A DNA stretch of 37,860 nt from CADCWK01 sp964244115 (GTDB lineage Bacteria > Chloroflexota > Chloroflexia > Thermomicrobiales > UBA6265). The stretch covers positions 1 to 37,860 of the forward strand of contig CAXTHM010000035.1 in assembly GCA_964244115.1 (NCBI GenBank), in the 5' to 3' direction. A program made the position numbers and the translations under genes. This document shows, one piece after another, positions 8,601 to 15,337 of the stretch (the stretch's first letter is position 1; the number at the start of each line of letters is the position of its first letter). The notes beneath the pieces are model-generated. The model did no database searches, had not been told where the DNA came from, and was given only the letters and a program-made list of their open reading frames with translations.

Positions 8601-9179
8601 GTCGCTGAGACCGCGCCACCCCCTCGACCACGACGATGTCCGGGGACTGCTGGCGCCAGGGACGCCACATCTCGCCGCGACCACCGAGGGCGGCACTGCG
8701 ACCTCCTTGACCGCGTTACCGGGTCCGCAGTCGATTGCAGCCGAACTCCGAAGAACTGAAGATGGGTCCTCCTGTCAGACAGCGTCTTCACCGAGACCTC
8801 GAACAGGAACTTGCGGTCTCGACCCGTGTCGGAAAATGTGGCCTTCGTCGGAACTTCCAGGTACTGGTCCGGAAGGAGTTGACTTGACACGAGAAGAGGT
8901 GCTGCCAGGACGGGATCAGCCTTTCAACTCACAGACGACCGATCAATCGGCTATTGGTCTGTCACTGGTGATTCGTCCCGTTGCCGTGTCTCCCCTCTCT
9001 GGGCACTTGCGCAGCCGAAGCCGCCTTGGCGGGTGAGCGCGCGGGTGAGCCGGAGAGGGGCCGGGGGAGAGGTCTGCTCCAGGGCAGCCAATCAGCCCTG
9101 ATAGACCACTACAGCTCTCCACCGATCGCCATTCCGGACGGCTTCGGACGCTGCCGAACCCGTCAACGTGAGGACTACG
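8601..9179. other. Gene-free stretch after the oxidoreductase remnant
   Basis: About 580 bases without a supportable gene. It holds the decayed tail of the pseudogene and copy A of the dispersed repeat (8990-9080). A perfect TTGACA at 8884-8889 on the plus strand has no -10 partner at normal spacing. Composition between 8700 and 8960 is less GC-biased than the neighbouring genes. Confidence 0.4.
8990..9080. repeat. Dispersed repeat family, copy A
   Basis: Starts CTCCCCTCTCTGGGCAC and ends GGGGGAGAGGTCTGCTCC, with a GGCGGGTGAGCG core. It matches the copies at 17383-17477 and 28105-28203. The outer ends form an inverted repeat (CCCTCTC / GAGAGG). This copy is the most diverged in the middle. 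It lies in the gap before the VWA protein gene. Confidence 0.7.
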
Positions 9180-10898
9180 ATGATGTTCCGACGACGCCTG
9201 CTCACCGCAATCTGCTCGCTGCTCCTGCTGGCCGGTCTCACCCCAGGTCTCCAGGGAGCCGCCGCCCAGGATGACCCGTCCCGCACCGTCAACCTGCAAC
9301 TGATCGTCGATTCGTCCGGCTCGATGGCCGCGCCGACCGACACGGGCATCGCCCGGATGGACTCCGCCAGGACGGTGCTGAATCAGGTCATCTCGTCGTT
9401 GCCCGATACCGAAGGTGTCAACGTCGGTTTCCGGGTCTATGGCCAGGGCGGCGACAATACCGAGGCCGGCCGCGCCGAGAGCTGCGTCTCGTCCGACCTG
9501 GTCGTCCCGATGGACGGTGTCGATGTCACCGCCCTCACGGACGAGGTCGACGCCCTCCAGCCTGTCGGCTGGACGCCGCTCGCCTATGCGCTCGAGGAGG
9601 CCCGCGGCGACTTCGAGGATGAGGCCGGCGACGATGTCGTCAACGCGATCGTCATGGTGACCGACGGTCTCGAGACCTGCGACGGTGATCCGGTCGAGGT
9701 GGCCGGTGATCTCCGCACCTCCGATCTCGGCATCGTCACCAACGTGATCGGCTTCGGCACGACGGCCGAGGAGCAGGACATCCTGAGCGGGATCGCCGAG
9801 GAAGGCGGCGGGGAGCTCTACAGTTCCAGCAACGCCGGACAACTGATCTCGGCCGTCTTCGACATCCTCGAGGATCTGAACGTCGTCGCCGAGACCGGCA
9901 GCGGTGAGACCCGCGACTCCCCGCTTGGCATTGGCCGCACCGCGGATGTAGGGGATTACGAGGTAACGGTCCTCTCCGTCACACCCGACGCTACCGACCT
10001 CGTCGCCGAAAGCAACCCCTACGGCGATCCGCCGGCCGCTGGCGACCAGTACTTCATCGCTCGCGTCTCGATCACCTATACGGGCTCTGAGACAGGCGAC
10101 CCAAGCTTCGAGCTCAACTTCCAGAGCGTGGGCGATAGCAGCTCCAGCTACACCGTCTTCGACAACAGTTGCGGACTCTATGAAGGCACACAGTACGACG
10201 TAACGGAGCTGTTCGAGGGGGGCAGCGCCGAGTTCGACGTCTGCTGGGCGATCAATAGTGAGGATGCCGACTCCCTGGTGATGTACGTCGAGCCCCTCCT
10301 CGACTTCGATGCCGATCCCGTCTGGTTCGCTCTGGGCAACCCGATCGAGTCCGTCGTCACCGAGGGTGCCACGCCGGTCGCCGAGGAATCGGAGGAGCCA
10401 GCGCCGACTCGGGCAGCCCGACCGTCGGCAACCGGTGATGACCCTGCCGATTCCATCGAGACGACCCGAACTGACCCACTCCCGGTCGGTGAGACGACTG
10501 AGGTGGGCGACTATGAAGTGACAGTCCTCTCCGTCACTCCGGACGCGACCGACTTCGTCGCCGAGTCCAATCCATACGGCGATCCGGCGGCCAGCGGCGA
10601 TCAATACTTCATCGCGCGGGTCGCCATCACCTACATCGGGGCGACCAGCGGCAATCCCAGCTTCGAGCTCAACTTCCAGAGCGTCGGAGACAGCAGCTCC
10701 AGTTACACCGTCTTCGACAACAGTTGCGGTCTCTACGAAGGTACGCAGTACGACGTGACCGAACTATTCGAAGGCGGCAGCGCGGAGTTCAATGTGTGCT
10801 GGGCGATCAACAGTGAGGATGCAGACTCCCTGGTGATGTACGTCGAGCCACTGTTTGACTTCGACGCTGATCCGGTCTGGTTCTCGCTGGACGACTAA
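9180..10898 (+). CDS. Secreted VWA-domain protein with duplicated C-terminal domain
   Basis: 572 residues. A signal peptide spans 1-30 (hydrophobic core LLTAICSLLLLAGL, AAA-type cleavage site). The von Willebrand A domain (about 36-230) has a full metal-ion-dependent adhesion site: DSSGS at 44-48, T132 in GWTPLAYAL, and D162 in MVTDGLETC. Residues 257-386 and 442-571 are two copies of one domain, about 90% identical, separated by a Glu/Thr/Pro-rich linker. They begin VGDYEVTVLSVTPDATD and share YTVFDNSCGLYEG. The fold resembles the DUF4352 (immunoglobulin-like, extracellular) class; this is a tentative fit. ATG 9180 is chosen because GAGG sits 6 bases upstream; the GTG at 9168 has no ribosome site. 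It probably binds a ligand or partner at the cell surface. A hairpin at 10927-10958 follows. Confidence 0.85.
   Translation: MMFRRRLLTAICSLLLLAGLTPGLQGAAAQDDPSRTVNLQLIVDSSGSMAAPTDTGIARMDSARTVLNQVISSLPDTEGVNVGFRVYGQGGDNTEAGRAESCVSSDLVVPMDGVDVTALTDEVDALQPVGWTPLAYALEEARGDFEDEAGDDVVNAIVMVTDGLETCDGDPVEVAGDLRTSDLGIVTNVIGFGTTAEEQDILSGIAEEGGGELYSSSNAGQLISAVFDILEDLNVVAETGSGETRDSPLGIGRTADVGDYEVTVLSVTPDATDLVAESNPYGDPPAAGDQYFIARVSITYTGSETGDPSFELNFQSVGDSSSSYTVFDNSCGLYEGTQYDVTELFEGGSAEFDVCWAINSEDADSLVMYVEPLLDFDADPVWFALGNPIESVVTEGATPVAEESEEPAPTRAARPSATGDDPADSIETTRTDPLPVGETTEVGDYEVTVLSVTPDATDFVAESNPYGDPAASGDQYFIARVAITYIGATSGNPSFELNFQSVGDSSSSYTVFDNSCGLYEGTQYDVTELFEGGSAEFNVCWAINSEDADSLVMYVEPLFDFDADPVWFSLDD
9948..10338 (+). 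repeat. Internal tandem duplication, copy 1 (partner 10503-10893)
   Basis: This segment and 10503-10893 are direct repeats 555 bases apart, coding for the two C-terminal domains of the VWA protein. Proteins differ at about 13 of 130 positions, while many third codon positions differ (for example GAT TAC GAG versus GAC TAT GAA). The copies have therefore diverged under selection for protein sequence and are not an assembly artefact. Confidence 0.85.
10503..10893 (+). repeat. Internal tandem duplication, copy 2 (partner 9948-10338)
   Basis: Second copy of the 130-residue C-terminal domain of the VWA protein, ending two codons before its stop. See copy 1 for the comparison. Confidence 0.85.
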
Positions 10899-10926
10899 CG
10901 CCCTCTGGTCGACCCATTTCCCGGAC

Positions 10927-10958
10927 GCGCCGCTGGCTCCTGACCGAGCCAGCGGCGC
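10927..10958 (+). terminator. Perfect 12 bp hairpin overlapping the mutY promoter
   Basis: Arms 10927-10938 and 10947-10958 are perfectly complementary with an 8-base loop, followed by TCTCCTATACTT. It lies 28 bases after the stop of the VWA gene. The -35 of the next promoter (10940-10945) falls in the loop, so terminator and promoter share sequence. Confidence 0.65.
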
Positions 10959-10969
10959 TCTCCTATACT
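10940..10969 (+). promoter_or_regulatory. Promoter for mutY, probably leaderless
   Basis: CTGACC (10940-10945), an 18-base spacer, then TATACT (10964-10969). The mutY ATG begins at 10977, only 7 bases after the -10 element, so transcription would start at or next to the start codon. There is no ribosome-binding sequence (only GGCGGC) before the ATG, which fits leaderless translation. Confidence 0.6.
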
Positions 10970-10976
10970 TGGCGGC

Positions 10977-12005
10977 ATGACGACGCCCATCCGAGCCGAA
11001 CCCTTCGACAACGCCCCGCTGTCCCACGAGAAGGTCGAAGCCGTCCGGGCCGGGCTCCTCGGGTGGTTCGCCCAGAACGCCCGCGACCTGCCCTGGCGGC
11101 GGACGCGCGACCCGTACGCGATCCTCGTCTCGGAGGTCATGCTCCAGCAGACGCAGGTCGATCGCGTGATCCCCTACTACGAGCGCTGGCTGGAGCAGTT
11201 CCCGGACGTGACGGCGCTGGCCTACGCGCCGACCGCCGACGTCATCACCGCCTGGGCCGGGCTGGGCTACAACCGCCGGGCCGTCAACCTCCAGCGGACG
11301 GCCCGGTTCGTCGTCGAGGAGCGCGGCGGCGTCTTCCCGAGTGAGGTCGCGGACCTCCTGACGCTGCCGGGGATCGGCCCGTACACGTCGGGCGCGATCG
11401 CGGCCTTCGCCTTCGAGCAGGACGCCGCCTTCATCGACACCAACATGCGGCGGGTGCTCCACCGGGTCGCCTTCGGACCGGACGTCCCTGACCAGTTACG
11501 GCACGACCGGGAGGTCATCCCGGTCGCCCGCCAGATGGTCCCGCCCGGCCGCGGCTGGGAGTGGAACCAGGCCCTGATCGAGTTCGGGGCGCTCCAGTGC
11601 ACCGCCCGCAAGCCGGCCTGCCTGATCTGTCCGCTCCGGCCGGAGTGCGCGTCCTACCCCGCCATCCTCGGCGCCCTCGCCAGCGTGCCCAGAGGCAGCC
11701 GGAAGAAGGCCGAGGTACCGTTCGAGGGGTCCAACCGCTTCTACCGCGGCCGCGTCATCGACGCCCTCCGCGGCGCGGGTTCGGCCGGTCTGTCGCTGAC
11801 CGACCTCGGAGCGGCGGTCAGACCCGATTTCACCGACGGCGATCTGTCCTGGATCGCCGGGGTCGTGGCCGGGCTGACACGGGACGGGCTGGCTCGGACC
11901 GAGCGGGTGGTCGCCGAGTCCGCGGCCTCCTATGACGCTTCCCCTGATGGCCAGGTGGCGGACGGGGCCGCGGGCCTCGGGTCCGTCCGGGTTCGCCTCC
12001 CCTGA
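10977..12005 (+). CDS. mutY: A/G-specific adenine DNA glycosylase (MutY-type HhH-GPD)
   Basis: 342 residues. The helix-hairpin-helix/GPD glycosylase domain spans about 20-230: LPWR (38-41), SEVMLQQTQV with the catalytic Glu at 53, hairpin LPGIGPYTSG (130-139) and IDTNMRRVL with the catalytic Asp at 154. Four cysteines at 208, 215, 218 and 224 (C-x6-C-x2-C-x5-C) bind a 4Fe-4S cluster. It removes adenine mispaired with 8-oxoguanine. The usual C-terminal NUDIX-like domain is missing; the last ~110 residues instead look like a short winged-helix-type segment. That makes recognition of 8-oxoG less certain, and a MutY-related thymine glycosylase (MIG-like) is an alternative. Its stop is 10 bases from the convergent pyrophosphatase gene. 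Confidence 0.85.
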   Translation: MTTPIRAEPFDNAPLSHEKVEAVRAGLLGWFAQNARDLPWRRTRDPYAILVSEVMLQQTQVDRVIPYYERWLEQFPDVTALAYAPTADVITAWAGLGYNRRAVNLQRTARFVVEERGGVFPSEVADLLTLPGIGPYTSGAIAAFAFEQDAAFIDTNMRRVLHRVAFGPDVPDQLRHDREVIPVARQMVPPGRGWEWNQALIEFGALQCTARKPACLICPLRPECASYPAILGALASVPRGSRKKAEVPFEGSNRFYRGRVIDALRGAGSAGLSLTDLGAAVRPDFTDGDLSWIAGVVAGLTRDGLARTERVVAESAASYDASPDGQVADGAAGLGSVRVRLP

Positions 12006-12015
12006 CGCGGTCCGA

Positions 12016-12693
12016 TCAGGACCCGTCGAGTACGGCGAGCCCGTCGAGGAACGGTTCGATCAGGAGTGCCAGCCGGTCCCAGTGATCGGTCCCAGCGCCG
12101 AGGCTGGTGGTCGCATCCCCCGGGCTGCCCAGCCAGAGCCGGGGAACCCAGAAGCCCTGCCCAGCGTCATCCCAGTCGGTTGGCACCTCCTCCACGAGCC
12201 AGCCGGGCGTCGCCTCGGCGGTGAACGTCGCGATGACCCGGCCCGCCTCGGCGATGGCGACGACCTCCCGCCAGCCCAGACCCCGCCGATCCCCGGTCAG
12301 CCCCTCAGTGAGGGCCAGGAGCGCCACGGCCCGGTCGTGGTTGCTGGCGCCCGGACCGGCGAACCGGCGTGTCCGGGCTGGCTGCCAGCGGTCGCCGAGA
12401 CCCGGAACGAGCAGGCCGCCGTCGCTGGCGATCGTCCGGGCACCGCGGAGCGCGGCCGAGACGGAGATCGCCTTGGCCTGGGCGATCACGACGAGTTGTT
12501 CACGACCAGAGGACTCTGTCGGTTCCGGTTCGGGCTCGATCGCGTCGACGCCGGCCGGGAGCGGCAGGAGCGCGCGTCGTCGTCCCGTGAGCCGGGCGAG
12601 CAACGCCAGCTTGTCGGTATTCCGCGTCGCGGCGACCAGCGGCAACGCACCGTCGAAGGTCGGGCTGGCATCTCGCATTGCATGTCCGACCAC
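12016..12693 (-). CDS. HAM1/RdgB-like nucleotide pyrophosphatase, divergent
   Basis: 225 residues resembling non-canonical purine NTP pyrophosphatases (XTP/dITP to monophosphate plus PPi). Seen motifs are LVAATRNTDKLALLARL (family TxNxxK near the N-terminus), LVVIAQAKAISVSAAL, TIASDGGLLVPGL (family ADDSGLxVxAL) and TRRFAG (family SARYAG). The DDSG box is altered to SDGG and the C-terminal SHR motif is not clear, so activity or specificity may differ. Start: GTG at 12693 has GGGAG at a 6-base spacing; the in-frame ATG at 12678 lacks one, and the frame stays open far upstream without similarity. Divergent from the MFS gene, convergent with mutY. Confidence 0.7.
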   Translation of the reverse strand: MVGHAMRDASPTFDGALPLVAATRNTDKLALLARLTGRRRALLPLPAGVDAIEPEPEPTESSGREQLVVIAQAKAISVSAALRGARTIASDGGLLVPGLGDRWQPARTRRFAGPGASNHDRAVALLALTEGLTGDRRGLGWREVVAIAEAGRVIATFTAEATPGWLVEEVPTDWDDAGQGFWVPRLWLGSPGDATTSLGAGTDHWDRLALLIEPFLDGLAVLDGS

Positions 12694-12753
12694 TGATCGC
12701 TCCCGTCTCGTGCCGTCCGGGCCGACGGACCACGTCGCCGGACATTGCCCGAT

Positions 12754-12771
12754 CGAAACGGTTGCGTTTCG
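12754..12771. promoter_or_regulatory. Operator 1 for the MFS exporter (probably TetR)
   Basis: CGAAACGGTTGCGTTTCG lies inside a longer palindrome with 11-base arms (12750-12760 and 12765-12775). It is identical at 16 of 18 positions to the site at 12798-12815, 44 bases on, roughly four helical turns. It overlaps the candidate -35 of the exporter promoter. Confidence 0.7.
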
Positions 12772-12790
12772 ATCGAGCCCGATGTACGCT
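12762..12790 (+). promoter_or_regulatory. Candidate promoter for the MFS exporter
   Basis: TTGCGT (12762-12767), a 17-base spacer, then TACGCT (12785-12790). Operator 1 covers the -35 and operator 2 covers the expected start site near 12797, a layout suited to repression. The leader to the ATG would be about 147 bases. Confidence 0.5.
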
Positions 12791-12797
12791 GTCTGAA

Positions 12798-12815
12798 CGA
12801 AACGGTTTCGTTTTG
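12798..12815. promoter_or_regulatory. Operator 2 for the MFS exporter (probably TetR)
   Basis: CGAAACGGTTTCGTTTTG, centred on a palindrome with 8-base arms AACGAAAC and GTTTCGTT around one base. It is a second copy of operator 1. The likely ligand is the TetR protein encoded at 14642-15337; this is inferred from position. Confidence 0.7.
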
Positions 12816-12943
12816 TCTGCGGCCGAGGTTGCGGAGGACGCGTAGCCGGGGATCCGTCCGGGTGGCCGTCGCCACCCGCAGCCGTCCGACCGCTACCATC
12901 TGCTGTTCTGGCCATTCTGGCCCATGTCGCTGGAGAACGTCCC

Positions 12944-14449
12944 ATGGCCCAGTCCCCTGCCCTGACCCCTGCCGAGGCGATCGCGCCGGCCCTCCCGGCC
13001 CTCGCCGCGCAGCACGTCCATCGCTGGCTGATCCTCGCGGTGATCAGCGTCTCGCAGCTGATGGTCGTCCTCGATGCGACCGTCGTCAACATCGCCCTGC
13101 CCTCCGCCCAGGCGGCCCTCGGTTTCTCGAACGACCAGCGGCAGTGGATCGTCACCGCCTACGCGCTCGCCTTCGGCAGTCTCCTCCTGCTCGGCGGCCG
13201 GCTGGGCGACGTGATCGGGCGCAAGACGATCTTCCTGATCGGTCTTGGCGGCTTCGCCGTCGCGTCGGCGATCGGTGGCGCCGCGCCGAACTTCGAGGTT
13301 CTCGTGATCGCCCGCGCGCTCCAGGGTCTCTTCGGCGCGCTGCTCGCCCCGGCGGCGCTGTCCATCCTGACGACGACCTTCACCGACCCGGCTGAACGCG
13401 GCCGCGCCTTCGGCATCTTCGGCGCGATTGCCGGAGCCGGCGGCGGACTCGGTCTCCTGCTCGGCGGCCTGCTGACCGAGTACCTCGACTGGCGCTGGAC
13501 GCTCTATGTCAACCTGATCTTCGCCGCGATCGCCATCGCCGGCGCCGTGGTCTACCTCCGCAATCACCGGCCGGACCATAAGGTTCAGCTCGACATCTTC
13601 GGCACGCTGCTCGTCTCGGCCGGGCTGTTCGGGATCGTCTACGGCTTCTCCAACGCGGAGAGCCAGTCATGGGGCGACATCATGACCTGGGGCTTCCTCA
13701 GCGCCGGCGCCCTCCTGATCGCCGCGTTCGCCTGGTGGCAGACTCGCGCCGCCCAGCCGTTGCTGCCGCTACGCATCATCCTCGACCGCAACCGGGGCGG
13801 CTCGCTCTTCGCCCTGCTGATCTCCGGCGCCGGGATGTTCGGGGTCTTCCTCTTCCTGACCTACTACACCCAGCAGAGCCTCGGCTTCTCGCCGGTCCAG
13901 ACCGGCCTCGCCTTCCTGCCGATGATCGGCGGCATCATGCTCTCGGCGACGATGGCGACGAGCGTCCTGCTCCCCCGCCTCGGTGCCCGCCCGCTGATCC
14001 CCGTCGGGATGCTCCTCGGCGCCGCGGCCATGCTTCTCCTGACCCGGCTCGATCTCGCGAGCACCTACGCGAGCGACATCCTGCCGGCCCTGATCATCAT
14101 GGGCCTCGGGATGGGGCTGATCTTCGCCCCCGCCATGAGCGTCGGGACACTGGGCGTCGACCCGGACGATGCCGGTGCCGGTTCCGCCGTCCTCAACACC
14201 GTCCAGCAGGTCGGCGGCTCGATCGGCACCGCGCTCCTCAGCACCCTGGCGGCATCGGCGGCGGCCGGGTATCTGGCCGACCGGGTGGCGAGCCCGGAAG
14301 CCCTGGCCCAGGCGGCCGTCGAGAGCTACTCCACCGCCTACTGGTGGTCCGCCGGCTTCTTCACGGTCGGCGCGATCGTGACCGTCCTGCTCCTTCGCTC
14401 GGGCAAGCCCGACTTCGACCCGGAGGCGCCGGCCGCCGTCCACATGTAG
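12944..14449 (+). CDS. DHA2-family MFS exporter (EmrB/QacA type)
   Basis: 501-residue multidrug-type major facilitator, probably 14 membrane segments. Motif D1 LDATVVNIALP is in the first membrane helix region, motif A GGRLGDVIGRK follows between helices 2 and 3, and glycine-rich antiporter motif C (GAIAGAGGGLGLLLGG) is in helix 5. It is expected to be a proton-coupled drug or metabolite exporter in the cytoplasmic membrane. ATG 12944 has GGAGAA at 7 bases. Two matching palindromes lie at the promoter and a TetR regulator follows 192 bases downstream behind a hairpin. This is a standard self-contained efflux module; the substrate is unknown. Confidence 0.93.
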   Translation: MAQSPALTPAEAIAPALPALAAQHVHRWLILAVISVSQLMVVLDATVVNIALPSAQAALGFSNDQRQWIVTAYALAFGSLLLLGGRLGDVIGRKTIFLIGLGGFAVASAIGGAAPNFEVLVIARALQGLFGALLAPAALSILTTTFTDPAERGRAFGIFGAIAGAGGGLGLLLGGLLTEYLDWRWTLYVNLIFAAIAIAGAVVYLRNHRPDHKVQLDIFGTLLVSAGLFGIVYGFSNAESQSWGDIMTWGFLSAGALLIAAFAWWQTRAAQPLLPLRIILDRNRGGSLFALLISGAGMFGVFLFLTYYTQQSLGFSPVQTGLAFLPMIGGIMLSATMATSVLLPRLGARPLIPVGMLLGAAAMLLLTRLDLASTYASDILPALIIMGLGMGLIFAPAMSVGTLGVDPDDAGAGSAVLNTVQQVGGSIGTALLSTLAASAAAGYLADRVASPEALAQAAVESYSTAYWWSAGFFTVGAIVTVLLLRSGKPDFDPEAPAAVHM

Positions 14450-14482
14450 GACGGACCGGCAGCCCACCCAACCGGACGACCC

Positions 14483-14518
14483 GACCCGACCCGGGAGCGC
14501 TGGCTCCCAGGTCGGGTC
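14483..14518 (+). terminator. Hairpin after the MFS gene
   Basis: Stem of 9 + 6 bp (GACCCGACC and GGGAGC arms with one mismatch) and a GCTG loop, 34 bases after the MFS stop. No T-run follows. It suggests that the TetR gene is at least partly transcribed from its own promoter. Confidence 0.5.
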
Positions 14519-14641
14519 CGACGCCGGCGGAGGGAATCGGAATGGGACCCGGATCGGCTGATATGTCACACTGAGGGGGCGATCAAGACGGCCCCGGATC
14601 ATGACCAGACAGAGCGCAGCGTCGCGCGAGGGAAGTGCAAG

Positions 14642-15337
14642 ATGTCCCCAGTGACTGGTCTCGACCAGACCCGTCGAACCCGCCTCACACCGACCCGCGA
14701 AGCCGAACTCTTCGGCGAGATCGTCGACCTGCTCATCGAGGAGGGGTACGACAAGCTGACCATGGACACCATCGCCACCCGGACGCACACGAGCAAGGCA
14801 ACGCTCTACCGGCAGTGGCAGGGCAAGCCCCAACTGATCGCCGCCGCGATGCGGCATGTCAAACAGATGGACTTCGACGACATCGACACCGGGTCCATCT
14901 GTGGCGACCTGCGTGAGATGGCCCGTCGGATCGGGTCGGCCGGCCACAAGCAGACCGGGGTGTTCTGGTCCCTGGCCGACTCGATCCGGCGCAACCCGGA
15001 GTTGAAGTCGGCCCTGCACGAGGCGCTCTTCGAGCCGGCGGAGCGCCAGCTCCAGGGGATGCTCCGCCGGGCGACGCAGCGCGGTGAGATCAGCGCCACG
15101 GCGCCGAGCTTCGACTTCGTCCATTGCAGCATGGTCGGGGTCGTGCTCTCCCACTCGGTGACGGCCGAGGGCGAGGTCGACGCCGACTACATGGTCCGGT
15201 TCGTGGACGCCGTCGTGCTGCCGTCCCTCGGGTTCCGCGATGGGGCGTCTCCGCTGGCGCTCGACAGCCCGATGACGGCGTCGACGATCACCGTCCCGGC
15301 CGGGGACCAAGACCAGCCCGGACGTCCTCGACGGTGA
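14642..15337 (+). CDS. TetR-family transcriptional regulator
   Basis: 231 residues. The TetR_N DNA-binding domain is at about 20-70: EIVDLLIEEGYDKLTMDTIA, then TSKATLYRQW as recognition helix and the start of helix 4. The C-terminal ligand and dimer domain is about 80-205, with a Pro/Ala-rich tail. ATG 14642 follows GAGGGAAG. It probably represses the MFS exporter upstream through the paired palindromes at 12754 and 12798. Its last 50 bases overlap, tail to tail, the end of the ECF ATPase gene on the other strand. Confidence 0.9.
   Translation: MSPVTGLDQTRRTRLTPTREAELFGEIVDLLIEEGYDKLTMDTIATRTHTSKATLYRQWQGKPQLIAAAMRHVKQMDFDDIDTGSICGDLREMARRIGSAGHKQTGVFWSLADSIRRNPELKSALHEALFEPAERQLQGMLRRATQRGEISATAPSFDFVHCSMVGVVLSHSVTAEGEVDADYMVRFVDAVVLPSLGFRDGASPLALDSPMTASTITVPAGDQDQPGRPRR

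Noticed and set aside
8745..8890. Minus-strand peptide with protein-like composition (EVPTKATFSDTGRDRKFLFE)
   Set aside because: Looks slightly protein-like, but no family is recognised, the start has no ribosome site and the frame soon runs into mirror sequence. It could be a gene fragment; the evidence is too thin to annotate.
8943..10604. 553-codon minus-strand frame opposite the VWA gene
   Set aside because: Its apparent internal repeats are only the reflection of the duplicated domain on the plus strand.
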